The notes under the pieces are model-generated. The model ran no database searches. It was not told where the DNA came from and worked only from the letters and a program-made list of their open reading frames with translations. A stretch of 64,000 nucleotides of DNA from JAVZLH01 sp038883475 (GTDB lineage Archaea; Thermoproteota; Bathyarchaeia; Bathyarchaeales; Bathycorpusculaceae), in the NCBI GenBank assembly GCA_038883475.1, contig JAVZMA010000001.1, positions 62,001 to 126,000 of the forward strand. The letters are read 5' to 3'. The translations under genes and the position numbers were made by a program. Every line of letters starts with the position of its first letter. Position 1 is the first letter of the stretch. Shown here one piece after another: positions 34,610-42,255 of the stretch.

Positions 34610-34858
34610 TTACTCACCTTCTTGTGCTGTTTCGCCTGAAAAGGCGGTTTGCATTCCGCCAAAGATATGTGTGATGTATCCGGCTATCTGGTTTCTAACC
34701 TTCGGAGTTGCGCCTTGCACGAGCTTGTTCACCATTTGTTTGTTTTTTTCAAAATCGTTAGAGAATCTGTCGGGAAAGCGTCTAATAAGCTCCTTAGCTA
34801 CTCGTTTGATTTGCTCCGTCCGCACGTTTCCCAAACTCGCACGCCCACTAACCCTCAT
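34610..34858 (-). CDS. rps17e: Ribosomal protein S17e
   Basis: The 82-residue protein matches archaeal/eukaryotic S17e from residue 10 on: GNVRTEQIKRVAKELIRRFP, then FEKNKQMVNKLV and RNQIAGYITHIF. It extends the usual family N-terminus by about nine residues (an internal TTG at 34834 could be a later start) and has a short acidic tail. It is a small-subunit protein absent from bacteria. Confidence 0.92.
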   Translation of the reverse strand: MRVSGRASLGNVRTEQIKRVAKELIRRFPDRFSNDFEKNKQMVNKLVQGATPKVRNQIAGYITHIFGGMQTAFSGETAQEGE

Positions 34859-34898
34859 CTGGTTAAAGATGCAATGATGCAGACCTTCAATAAAAAGG

Positions 34899-35678
34899 TT
34901 AATTTAACTTTATCCCAAAAAAATCCTCAAAATTTTTGGTTATTCGTTCTGAAACGTCAATTTCACTCATTTTTTTGACGTCAGCTATGGCTTTAACAAC
35001 TATTGGAATAAACGCGGGCGTGGTCATTTTCCCGTCAAAAGGCTTTTTCCAGTAGCGCACCGGCCCATCAGTCTCCGTTAACAAGTTTTCCAACGGTATT
35101 CGCCTAACAACTTCACGTATGCCGTTGGAGTAGGCTACGGGCGGGCCTTCAGTTATGTAATAGCCATTTTCCACAGCTTTTGACAAGGCGCTTATTGGGT
35201 TGCTGAACCAGTGTAACAGCACCTTTTTAACGTTGTAAGAGGGAAGCATCTCAACAATTTGCGCCGTGGTGCCTCTTGAGTGAATTATGGCTGGCAAGCC
35301 AAGCTTTTCAGCTAATCTTAACATTTCGTTGAAAACCATAATCTGCTTATCCCAAACATCTGTGTACTTGTAATCCAAACCAACTTCGCCTATGGCTACA
35401 ACTGCCTTATTCTGTTTCTGCTCTAAAATCAACTTCAAAGTTTTTTGGAGTTCGCTTTCTTCCAAGGCTTTGACGTTCCATGGATGAATTCCTAAAGCGG
35501 CGTAAACAGTTCCTTGGAACCGCTCAGCAAGCTTTAAACTGTCCATACATGTTTCAAAGTTCATGGAGTTCGAAACCAAAGCAACGACATTAAAGTTTTT
35601 CGCTTCTGCAATTAAATCGTCAATTTTATCCATATATTCTTGGTCGGACAAGTGCACATGCGCGTCGACGAACTTCAT
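34899..35678 (-). CDS. TatD-family metal-dependent hydrolase
   Basis: The 259-residue protein belongs to the TatD DNase/amidohydrolase family. Metal ligands are seen in VDAHVHL, the Glu of AIGEVGLDYKY, LPAIIHSRG, LLHWFS and LLTETDGPVRY. TatD enzymes are 3'-5' DNases or deoxyribonuclease-like hydrolases; the substrate here is unknown. ATG 35678 is chosen because the TATA box near 35724 predicts a transcript start around 35698, which rules out the in-frame ATG at 35699. It lies upstream of S17e with a 40-base gap. Confidence 0.88.
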   Translation of the reverse strand: MKFVDAHVHLSDQEYMDKIDDLIAEAKNFNVVALVSNSMNFETCMDSLKLAERFQGTVYAALGIHPWNVKALEESELQKTLKLILEQKQNKAVVAIGEVGLDYKYTDVWDKQIMVFNEMLRLAEKLGLPAIIHSRGTTAQIVEMLPSYNVKKVLLHWFSNPISALSKAVENGYYITEGPPVAYSNGIREVVRRIPLENLLTETDGPVRYWKKPFDGKMTTPAFIPIVVKAIADVKKMSEIDVSERITKNFEDFFGIKLN

Positions 35679-35717
35679 GTCTACATCACTTATGAGCATA
35701 GAACACCATCTTTCATG

Positions 35718-35730
35718 CTTTTATAATTTC
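35718..35730 (-). promoter_or_regulatory. TATA box for the TatD gene
   Basis: The minus strand reads AAATTATAAAAGC. Its position puts the transcript start near 35698, about 20 bases before ATG 35678, and could serve the TatD-S17e-helical protein run. Confidence 0.5.
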
Positions 35731-35801
35731 CCTCCTAAATCAGCGTCGTTTTAGATGCAATTTTGGAATGAGAGGAAATCAGTAGGATTTCAACAATAAA
35801 C

Positions 35802-35810
35802 GTTAAATAT
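35802..35810 (+). promoter_or_regulatory. TATA box for the histone gene
   Basis: GTTAAATAT lies 38-46 bases before the histone ATG at 35848, and predicts a short leader that carries the strong ribosome-binding site GGAGG at 35836-35840. Confidence 0.5.
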
Positions 35811-35847
35811 TGCTTTAAATAGAAAAAAGGGCTACGGAGGAATCTTT

Positions 35848-36069
35848 ATGGCTGATTTAGAGTTAGCTGTTGCTCCTATGCATAGAATATGTAAAAAGGC
35901 GGGAGCCGACAGAGTAAGCGAAGCAGCGGCAAAGGAATTAGCCAAGGCATTAGAAGAAGTTGGCGTTAAAATTGCAAAAGAAGCCTTGGACTTCGCAATG
36001 CACGCTGGAAGAAAAACCATAAAAGCTGAAGACATTGAGATTGCCGCGAAAAAGGTTATGGGCAAATAG
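35848..36069 (+). CDS. Archaeal histone
   Basis: The 73-residue protein is a single histone fold with no N-terminal tail: AVAPMHRICKKAGADRVSEAAAKELAKAL, then a central helix and the closing AGRKTIKAEDIEIAAKKVMGK. The KTIKAEDI block is typical of archaeal histones such as HMfB. It dimerises and wraps DNA. ATG 35848 follows GGAGG by 7 bases. Presence of a histone together with S25e/S26e helps to place the organism outside the histone-lacking Sulfolobales. Confidence 0.96.
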   Translation: MADLELAVAPMHRICKKAGADRVSEAAAKELAKALEEVGVKIAKEALDFAMHAGRKTIKAEDIEIAAKKVMGK

Positions 36070-36072
36070 CCT

Positions 36073-36096
36073 CTTTCTAGTTTCCCTCCTTTTTTG
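36073..36096 (+). terminator. T-rich terminator after the histone gene
   Basis: Just after the histone stop the plus strand is pyrimidine-rich (CTCTTTCTAGTTTCCCTCC) and ends in a TTTTTT run at 36089-36094. This fits an archaeal oligo-T terminator between the histone gene and the convergent TrmB-like gene. Confidence 0.45.
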
Positions 36097-36098
36097 AA

Positions 36099-36863
36099 TC
36101 ACCTAATTTTCTCTGATGAATCCCAAAGATACTGGAAGTAGTCTCTCGCAAACTTAACCAAACCAGCATGATTACTCCAGATAACAAGACTAGGTTTTTC
36201 TTCTCCGAGAAAAAGCATAGCTTCCTTTTCGTCTACGATTATGCCTCCGCCAAACATCTGGTCTCTAACTCGTAACTCGCCAGCACTGGCAAACGCCTCT
36301 AATTCGCTCCAACTCTCAAGTTCGCCGGCAACCATCAACTTTACATTTGCATGAGCTTTCTGTAAACTTTCCAGAAAAATCGGGGCTGTGGCTACCGAGT
36401 TCTTTACAAACTGCGGCAAAGCAATCATTATTTCTTTTCTGGCTTTTCCGAAAATCTCTTCTAATTTGGCTATTACCCTTTGTTGGCCGTGCAGTATCAG
36501 TATTTCTGGGTGTTCAACAAGCTCGCGTTTCTCGTATAATGGTTGAAGCTCGTTGGCGACTTGTTTTTCCCAACTTTTATACTGCTCTTCCAGCCTATTC
36601 TTCGCGGTGGTTAAAGCTTCAAGAGGGGGTGTTGGATAATATTTGCTTGGTCGCCCTTTCATGCTTTTTATCCAGCCCTTGCTTTTAAGCGAGTTCAAAA
36701 CGGCGTAAACTTTTGAGTATGGCACTTGAGCTTTTTTACTGATTTCTATGGCTGTCATTTGTCCGCTTTCCAGCAGAGCATTGTAAACTTCGATTTCATA
36801 GGTGCTTAAGCCTATCTCGCGTAGAGTTCGCCTAGTTTCTTCTGTTATCGTCAAGCTGAACAC
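36099..36863 (-). CDS. TrmB-like transcriptional regulator
   Basis: The 254-residue protein has an N-terminal winged-helix domain (REIGLSTYEIEVYNALLESG, AIEISKKAQVPYSKVYAVL) of the TrmB/MalR class, a helical linker (about 75-110) and a C-terminal PLD-like regulatory domain (LILHGQQRVIAKLEEIFG, EIMIALPQF, GGGIIVDEKEAMLFLGE). TrmB proteins sense sugars or metabolites. The start is GTG 36863, preceded by AAGGTGATTA; the frame stays open to 37031 over the divergent gene, which is not credible. It is divergent from the tetraether-synthase-like gene, whose promoter it may control. Confidence 0.85.
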   Translation of the reverse strand: MFSLTITEETRRTLREIGLSTYEIEVYNALLESGQMTAIEISKKAQVPYSKVYAVLNSLKSKGWIKSMKGRPSKYYPTPPLEALTTAKNRLEEQYKSWEKQVANELQPLYEKRELVEHPEILILHGQQRVIAKLEEIFGKARKEIMIALPQFVKNSVATAPIFLESLQKAHANVKLMVAGELESWSELEAFASAGELRVRDQMFGGGIIVDEKEAMLFLGEEKPSLVIWSNHAGLVKFARDYFQYLWDSSEKIR

Positions 36864-36893
36864 CCTAATCACCTTATGAAAAGTGTGGAAACC

Positions 36894-36903
36894 CTTATTA
36901 TAC
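36894..36903 (-). promoter_or_regulatory. TATA box for the TrmB-like gene
   Basis: The minus strand reads GTATAATAAG, about 31-40 bases before the GTG start at 36863. The leader would be about 10 bases and just include the AAGGTGA site. Confidence 0.5.
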
Positions 36904-36919
36904 TCTACCCCTCGACTTT

Positions 36920-36930
36920 GAAAATATAAC
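36920..36930 (+). promoter_or_regulatory. TATA box for the Tes-like gene
   Basis: GAAAATATAAC lies 19-29 bases before ATG 36949, so the mRNA should start at or next to that ATG. This indicates a leaderless transcript and argues against the in-frame GTG at 36940. Two TATA boxes, one on each strand, share this 85-base gap. Confidence 0.55.
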
Positions 36931-36948
36931 CCGTAAAACGTGACCAAC

Positions 36949-38439
36949 ATGCAAGTCATCAAAGAAACAAAGAGCCTATGCCCCGAATGCCTAAAGGTGC
37001 TTAACGCCACAATCTTTGAAGATGATAACAAAGTTTACATAAAGAAGGAATGCCCAGAACACGGCTTTTTCCAAGAACTTTACTGGTCTGATTATGAACA
37101 GTACTTGCGAGCTGAAAAGTTCAGATATGACGGCGAAGGCATGGGCAATCCGCGGACGAAAATCGTTAACGATTGCCCATACGATTGCGGAATATGCCCC
37201 CAACACAAGTCGCACACTGCACTAGCCATAATTGACATTACAAACAGATGCAACCTCAAATGTCCAGTCTGCTTTGCAAACGCCGCCGCAGCCGGATATG
37301 TGTACGAGCCAACAAAAGAAGAAATTGTCGGGATGTTGGAGAACCTTCGCAGAAACGAACCCGTGCCTGCAACAGCCCTCCAATTTTCCGGTGGCGAACC
37401 AACAATTCGCGAGGACTTGTTCGAGCTTATTCGAGAAGCAAAAAAGCTGGGTTTCCGCCATGTTGAGGTTAATACGAATGGCATTCGACTGGCGCAAAGC
37501 GTTGACTATTGTAGAGGCTTGAAAGAGGCTGGCATGAGCACCGTCTACCTGCAATTTGACGGCTTAACACCAGAAGTCTACAAGTTTACAAGGGGATTGG
37601 ATCTTTTAGACGTTAAGTTGAAGGCTATTGAAAACTGCCGCAAAGCAGGAATCCAAAGCATAGTCTTGGTAGTCACGCTCGTCAAGGGAGTGAACGACAG
37701 CCAACTCGGAGACATCATACGCTTCGCAGTTCAAAACTTCGACGTTGTAAGGTGCGTGAACGTTCAACCAGTCTCCCTCTGTGGAAGACTTCCCCAACAA
37801 GAAAGGGAAAAAATGCGCATCACAATCCCCGATTTCATGCGGTTGGTTGAGGAACAGACAAATGGAAAGATAAAGGTTTCAGACTTTTATCCAGTTCCAA
37901 CGGTTGTGCCAGTTTCGAAGGCTGTCGGCGCCTTAAAAAGCAAGCGTTACGTGGAGTTCACGGCGCACCCGCACTGTGGCATGGCAACATACATTTTCAT
38001 TGAAAAGGGCGAAATTGTTCCCATAACCCGCTACGGCAACGTTGACAAGTTCATCGGCACAATGAAAAACGTTTACAAAGACGCGTCAAAGGGCAGCAAA
38101 AACAAAGCCAAATTACGTTTAGCGGGAGCTTTAAGATACATAAAATTCAGCTTTCTCAGAAAACATGTTTGGCGCGTCCTCAAAGAGGGAAGCTACGAAG
38201 CTTTAGGCGACCTACAAAGAAAGTCAATACTGATTTCCTCAATGCACTTCATGGACCCATACAACTTTGACTTAGAAAGAGTTCAAAGATGCGTAATACA
38301 CTACGCGGTTCCAGACGGACGCATAATCCCATTCTGCACCATGAACTCCATCCACCGCCAAGAAATCGAAAAAAAGCTTGGAATTCCAATCAAAGAGTGG
38401 CAAAAGAGGCATAAGGTTGAAATAACCCAGTATGCCTAG
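36949..38439 (+). CDS. tes: Radical SAM tetraether lipid synthase-like protein
   Basis: The 496-residue protein has the layout of the MJ0619/Tes group, which joins archaeol chains into tetraether (GDGT) lipids. There is an N-terminal Cys module (SLCPECLKV and ECPEHGFF), a CPYDCGICPQHK cluster, the radical SAM motif CNLKCPVC with the SAM-binding QFSGGEPT, and a C-terminal Cys region (HPHCGM, FCTMNSIHR). These match my recollection of Tes; other MJ0619-like radical SAM enzymes exist, so the exact reaction is less certain than the family. Its mRNA looks leaderless from ATG 36949. S25e follows after about 54 bases. Confidence 0.82.
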   Translation: MQVIKETKSLCPECLKVLNATIFEDDNKVYIKKECPEHGFFQELYWSDYEQYLRAEKFRYDGEGMGNPRTKIVNDCPYDCGICPQHKSHTALAIIDITNRCNLKCPVCFANAAAAGYVYEPTKEEIVGMLENLRRNEPVPATALQFSGGEPTIREDLFELIREAKKLGFRHVEVNTNGIRLAQSVDYCRGLKEAGMSTVYLQFDGLTPEVYKFTRGLDLLDVKLKAIENCRKAGIQSIVLVVTLVKGVNDSQLGDIIRFAVQNFDVVRCVNVQPVSLCGRLPQQEREKMRITIPDFMRLVEEQTNGKIKVSDFYPVPTVVPVSKAVGALKSKRYVEFTAHPHCGMATYIFIEKGEIVPITRYGNVDKFIGTMKNVYKDASKGSKNKAKLRLAGALRYIKFSFLRKHVWRVLKEGSYEALGDLQRKSILISSMHFMDPYNFDLERVQRCVIHYAVPDGRIIPFCTMNSIHRQEIEKKLGIPIKEWQKRHKVEITQYA

Positions 38440-38493
38440 CAAGGAAAACCTAAAGAGTCGCAAAGACTCCTTCATTTAATGAGGCTGGAAGTC

Positions 38494-38817
38494 ATGGGTG
38501 GAAAAAAGAAGCTAAGTCTAAAGCAAATGGAACGTATGCAAGCAAAAAAGGATGAGGAAGAGAAAAAGAAGAAGGAGAAGACAGCAGCACCGCCAAAAGA
38601 GAAAAAACCATCCGGAGTAATTCCCCCAAACCCGAAGGATGGAAAAATCCTTGGCGAATTAAAGAAAATGCATGTTCTAACACCGTATTCTGTGGCTTCG
38701 CGATTTAATATAAGAATAAGCGCGGCGAAAGACTTCCTAGAACAATTAGAAGAAGAGGGAGCAATTCAGCTAGTCTCTGGAAACCACGACATCAAAATAT
38801 ACAAAACTTTAGATTAA
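38494..38817 (+). CDS. rps25e: Ribosomal protein S25e
   Basis: The 107-residue protein starts MGGKKKLSLKQMER and has a Lys/Glu-rich N-terminal extension followed by a winged-helix domain (ILGELKKMHVLTPYSVASRF, IRISAAKDFLEQLEEEG), as in archaeal S25e. It is found mainly in the TACK/Asgard side of Archaea and in eukaryotes. ATG 38494 fits the family start; an ATG at 38479 would add five residues. It is downstream of the Tes-like gene. Confidence 0.9.
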   Translation: MGGKKKLSLKQMERMQAKKDEEEKKKKEKTAAPPKEKKPSGVIPPNPKDGKILGELKKMHVLTPYSVASRFNIRISAAKDFLEQLEEEGAIQLVSGNHDIKIYKTLD

Positions 38818-38821
38818 TGCC

Positions 38822-39319
38822 ATGAGGCACCGTGTTTTGGAGAGGTTTCCAGAAAGAGTCTACACTCGCGAAGAAGTTGAAAAAGCCAAAGAATTTATCA
38901 ATAAAGGCTATAAGCACCGATTAAGGATTAAAGGAAGCCCAGAATTCAAAAGAAAAGTAAGAGACGCCCTTAAAATTGTTAAATCTGCGGGTTATTACGA
39001 TTTTTTAAGGACATACATCCGCAGTATTAAAGAGATTGACGGTTTAACACAGCTCCGCGAATCCGAAGCGTCAATTTGGGCGAATAAATATGCTGTGGAA
39101 AACCCCGTGGACGCCGCCAGCCTCTTTATACAGAAAGCCATCCATATGCAGGAATATGTGGATGGAAAGCTTTACTACGGCGGCACCGCGGAAAAGCTCT
39201 CAACCGAAAAGCGCATAGAATTTCTTGAAACCTTAAAGAAGAAATGCAGAAACAAGAAAGTGAAAGAAGAATGCGAAAAACTTCTTAAATTCTGGAGCGA
39301 AAGCACACTTGTCTATTGA
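38822..39319 (+). CDS. Conserved-looking hypothetical protein
   Basis: The 165-residue protein is basic and helical, without membrane spans or recognised motifs. It contains KGSPEFKRKVRDALKIVKSA, a Tyr/Arg-rich DFLRTYIRSIKEI block and two cysteines near the C-terminus (KKCRNKKVKEECEK). I do not recognise the family. It begins 4 bases after the S25e stop, so a link to the ribosome or RNA is possible but only from position. Its last 7 bases overlap the convergent cyclophilin-like gene. Confidence 0.65.
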   Translation: MRHRVLERFPERVYTREEVEKAKEFINKGYKHRLRIKGSPEFKRKVRDALKIVKSAGYYDFLRTYIRSIKEIDGLTQLRESEASIWANKYAVENPVDAASLFIQKAIHMQEYVDGKLYYGGTAEKLSTEKRIEFLETLKKKCRNKKVKEECEKLLKFWSESTLVY

Positions 39320-39696
39320 AGTTCAACCCTAATTTTTGTTCCGCTTTTAACCTGCCTAAACAATTCAAGATTTTTCGTGATTTTACCCAACACGTTAACT
39401 GGGCTGTAAGGCTGCGATTCTCCATAGAATATGCATAAAGCATTTCCCATGGGCCAAAAGGCAATTGTTCCTTTCTCAACGGTGCTTTTAGGCTTTTCCT
39501 CCCCCATTTTGATAGGCGTTTCAAAATAAACTTCTTCCTTCCATAAGGCAGCTCTGCCCTCTATAGGAAGTTTTCTCACCACCATGTCCACTGTTCGAGG
39601 CGCCAAAAACCGCACAAGCTCCCCTTCTGCTTCCCCTAGCTCCTCAATTACGAATTTTATTTTCACGCGTGAAATGTCCGCTTTTTCATTGCTCAT
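39313..39696 (-). CDS. Cyclophilin-like-fold protein (DUF369/TM1367 type)
   Basis: The 127-residue protein fits the small cyclophilin-like family of prokaryotes: FVIEELGEAEGELVRFLAPRTV near the N-terminus, then EEVYFETPI, GTIAFWPMGNALCIFYG and YSPVNVLGKI. The fold is like peptidyl-prolyl isomerases, but activity is unproven for this group. Its ATG at 39696 overlaps the stop of the upstream cyclic-DPG-synthetase-like gene by four bases (ATGA), showing tight coupling between the two. Confidence 0.75.
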   Translation of the reverse strand: MSNEKADISRVKIKFVIEELGEAEGELVRFLAPRTVDMVVRKLPIEGRAALWKEEVYFETPIKMGEEKPKSTVEKGTIAFWPMGNALCIFYGESQPYSPVNVLGKITKNLELFRQVKSGTKIRVELQ

Positions 39697-41024
39697 TTTC
39701 TCACACTCCTATCGATAAAATCCTCCAAAACTTGCTCGAGGGATACGGGTCCAAGTACTTTAAGTTCGTACCTAACCCTCACTGTTGGCTTGTCAAACGT
39801 CATCACTCTTCTTAGGTCTATTGGCGTGCCGATAACCACAGCGTCGCATGGCGTGCGGTTTATCGTTTCTTTCAGTTCGGCTATTTGCTTTTCGCTGTAG
39901 CCTAAGGCTGGAAGTATAGCACCCAAATGTGTGTATCTCTCGTAAGCTTCCTTAATTGAACCCACAGCATAAGGTTTGGGGTCGACGATTTCGCGGGCTC
40001 CAAAATTTTTTGCAGCAATTGTTCCTGCTCCATAGGGCATGTTGCCATGCGTAAGCGTTGGGCCGTCCTCTATCACTAAAACGCGATTTCCCTTTATCAG
40101 TTCGGGGCTGTCAACAGCTATTGGTGATGTGGCATCCAATACTTGGGCTTCTGGATTAACCATCTTTATACTTTCCTTTACGCGTTTCACTTTTTCTGGG
40201 TCTGCTGTGTCAACTTTGTTAATTATCACAACGTTTGCCATGCGTAAGTTCGCTTCGCCCGGGTGATATGTAACCTCGTGTCCCGCCCTGTGGGGGTCTG
40301 CAACAACAATGTGTAAGTCTGGTTTGTAGAAAGGTAGGTCATTGTTTCCCCCGTCCCAAACGATTATGTCCGCTTCCTTTTCAGCTTCTCTTAAAATTTT
40401 CTCGTAATCAACTCCTGCGTAAACAATTATCCCATTATCAATGTGCGGTTCATATTCTTCCCTCTCCTCAATGGTGCACATGTATCTGTCCAAGTCTTCG
40501 TAGGAAGCGAAGCGCTGGCAGACTTGCTTTTTTAAATCTCCATAAGGCATGGGATGTCTAATAACCACAACCCTTAAGCCCTTTGCCTTTAAAATCCGTG
40601 CGACTTGCCTTGAAGTTTGGCTTTTTCCAGACCCTGTTCTTACGGCGCCTATGGAAACAACTGGAACCTTTGCCTTTAACATTGTTGTTTTAGGCCCCAT
40701 TAAGCGGAAGTCTGCACCGTTGGCTAGGGCTATGGACGCCTTGTGCATAACATACTCGTGGGAAACATCACTGTAAGCGAAAACCACTTGGTCAACATCA
40801 TACTCCCTTATTAATCTCGGAAGTTCCTCCTCTGGATAAATCAATATGCCATTAGGATAGCGTGAACCCGCAAGCTCTGGCGGATACATTCTTCCCTCTA
40901 TGCCCGGAATCTGCGTGGCTGTGAAAGCCACAACTTCGTAAGCATCGTTATCTCTAAAGTAGACATTGAAGTTGTGAAAGTCTCTGCCAGCCGCGCCCAT
41001 TATGACAACTTTAATTTTCTGCAT
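39693..41024 (-). CDS. Cyclic 2,3-diphosphoglycerate synthetase-like P-loop enzyme
   Basis: The 443-residue protein has an N-terminal Rossmann-like part (VVIMGAAGRDFHNFNVYFRD), a P-loop GAVRTGSGKSQTSRQVARIL near residue 127, a DGGNNDLPFY block and NKVD, like SIMIBI/GTPase-class proteins. Homologues are named cyclic 2,3-diphosphoglycerate synthetase after the methanogen enzyme, which makes a thermoprotective solute from 2,3-DPG; whether this one does so is uncertain. It starts at ATG 41024 and is coupled to the cyclophilin-like gene downstream. Confidence 0.75.
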   Translation of the reverse strand: MQKIKVVIMGAAGRDFHNFNVYFRDNDAYEVVAFTATQIPGIEGRMYPPELAGSRYPNGILIYPEEELPRLIREYDVDQVVFAYSDVSHEYVMHKASIALANGADFRLMGPKTTMLKAKVPVVSIGAVRTGSGKSQTSRQVARILKAKGLRVVVIRHPMPYGDLKKQVCQRFASYEDLDRYMCTIEEREEYEPHIDNGIIVYAGVDYEKILREAEKEADIIVWDGGNNDLPFYKPDLHIVVADPHRAGHEVTYHPGEANLRMANVVIINKVDTADPEKVKRVKESIKMVNPEAQVLDATSPIAVDSPELIKGNRVLVIEDGPTLTHGNMPYGAGTIAAKNFGAREIVDPKPYAVGSIKEAYERYTHLGAILPALGYSEKQIAELKETINRTPCDAVVIGTPIDLRRVMTFDKPTVRVRYELKVLGPVSLEQVLEDFIDRSVRK

Positions 41025-41099
41025 TACGCATTCCTCAACAAAATCCCGTTTGGGTGCAATACCTTTCTTATCATTCCATATAAACCTTAACGTGTAAGA

Positions 41100-42203
41100 T
41101 TACCCTATAAGATGGAGAACAGTTTCGCCGATGAAGCTTATCTGGCTGTCTGTGACGCTTGGATGTACTGGTAAGGAGAAAACTTGGTTTGAAGCTTTTT
41201 CCGTCTCTGGAAGCCTACACTTTCCTATTTTACGGTAGTATGGCATGAGGTGTATGGGCGTCGCGTAATAAACTTCTGCTCCTATCCCCTTACGTTTTAG
41301 TTCCTCAACAATTTTGTCTCTTTGCGTTTTCTCCGCATCCCTAATTCTTACAGTGTAAAGGTACCAGCTATGTGTGTATCCCTTTGGTTCGTTTGGCAAC
41401 TGCAACTTTTTCGCTTCTCCAAGTTTTTCTGTAAGCTTCTTTGCGTTTTCTCTTCTTTTTGCGAGAAAGTTTGGCAACTTTTTAAGTTGGACACAGCCTA
41501 TGGCAGCTTCTATTTCTGGCATGCGGTAGTTGTATCCAACTGAAACAGAAACATACTTGTCTTTCTCTCCATGGTTCCTTATTAAACGTAATCTTTCGAC
41601 AATTTCTTCGTTGTTTGTTGTAGCCATTCCGCCTTCTCCCGTTGTCATGTTTTTGCTCGCGTAAAAGCTCCAGCAAGCGACATCTGCAAACGTTCCTGGG
41701 GGTTTGCCGTTGTAGGTTGCGCCGTGGGCTTGAGCTGCATCCTCAATGATGAATAAGCCATGTTTGTCGGCTATTTTCCTTATTGGTTTCATGTCGGCTG
41801 ATAAACCGTAAAGGTCTACTGGTATTATCGCCTTAGTCTTCTTTGTTACAGCTTTCTCGATTAGTTCAGGCGAGATGTTGTATGTTTCTGGGTTTATGTC
41901 CACAAAAACTGGTTTTGCCCCAACTAAGGCTACGACTTCCGCTGTTGCAACAAAAGTGAAGCTTGGCAAAATCACCTCATCCCCCTTTCCTACGCCCATC
42001 GCCATCAAGGCTGAATGCAATGCCGCCGTTCCAGAGTTGACAGCCACCGCATATTTTGCCCCTACAAAATTTGCAAATTCTGTTTCGAGTTTTTTAACCA
42101 TGGGTCCAGCGCCAAGCCCATGTGTTAGAATGCCGCTTTTCAAAACTTTAGTAACAGCTTCAATTTCTTCTTCGCCGATTTGTGGAGCATTAATGGGAAT
42201 CAT
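41100..42203 (-). CDS. DegT/DnrJ/EryC1-family PLP aminotransferase
   Basis: The 367-residue protein resembles sugar aminotransferases that make amino-sugars for glycans. Key blocks are LKSGILTHGLGAGPMVKKLE, AVNSGTAALHSALMAMGVG, the aspartate-containing IIEDAAQAHGATYNGK, and the PLP-binding lysine in FYASKNMTTGEGG. No glycosyltransferase is adjacent, so the sugar is unknown; the nucleotidyltransferase at 14.8 kb might supply its substrate. It starts at ATG 42203. Confidence 0.9.
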   Translation of the reverse strand: MIPINAPQIGEEEIEAVTKVLKSGILTHGLGAGPMVKKLETEFANFVGAKYAVAVNSGTAALHSALMAMGVGKGDEVILPSFTFVATAEVVALVGAKPVFVDINPETYNISPELIEKAVTKKTKAIIPVDLYGLSADMKPIRKIADKHGLFIIEDAAQAHGATYNGKPPGTFADVACWSFYASKNMTTGEGGMATTNNEEIVERLRLIRNHGEKDKYVSVSVGYNYRMPEIEAAIGCVQLKKLPNFLAKRRENAKKLTEKLGEAKKLQLPNEPKGYTHSWYLYTVRIRDAEKTQRDKIVEELKRKGIGAEVYYATPIHLMPYYRKIGKCRLPETEKASNQVFSLPVHPSVTDSQISFIGETVLHLIG

Positions 42204-42255
42204 GCCTTTCTGCCTTCTAGGCTACTAGCTAGTTGCAGTTTACCTATAATAATTG

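Noticed and set aside
36940..36948. GTG 36940 as the Tes start
   Set aside because: The TATA box at 36920-36930 is too close; transcription should begin at about the ATG at 36949.
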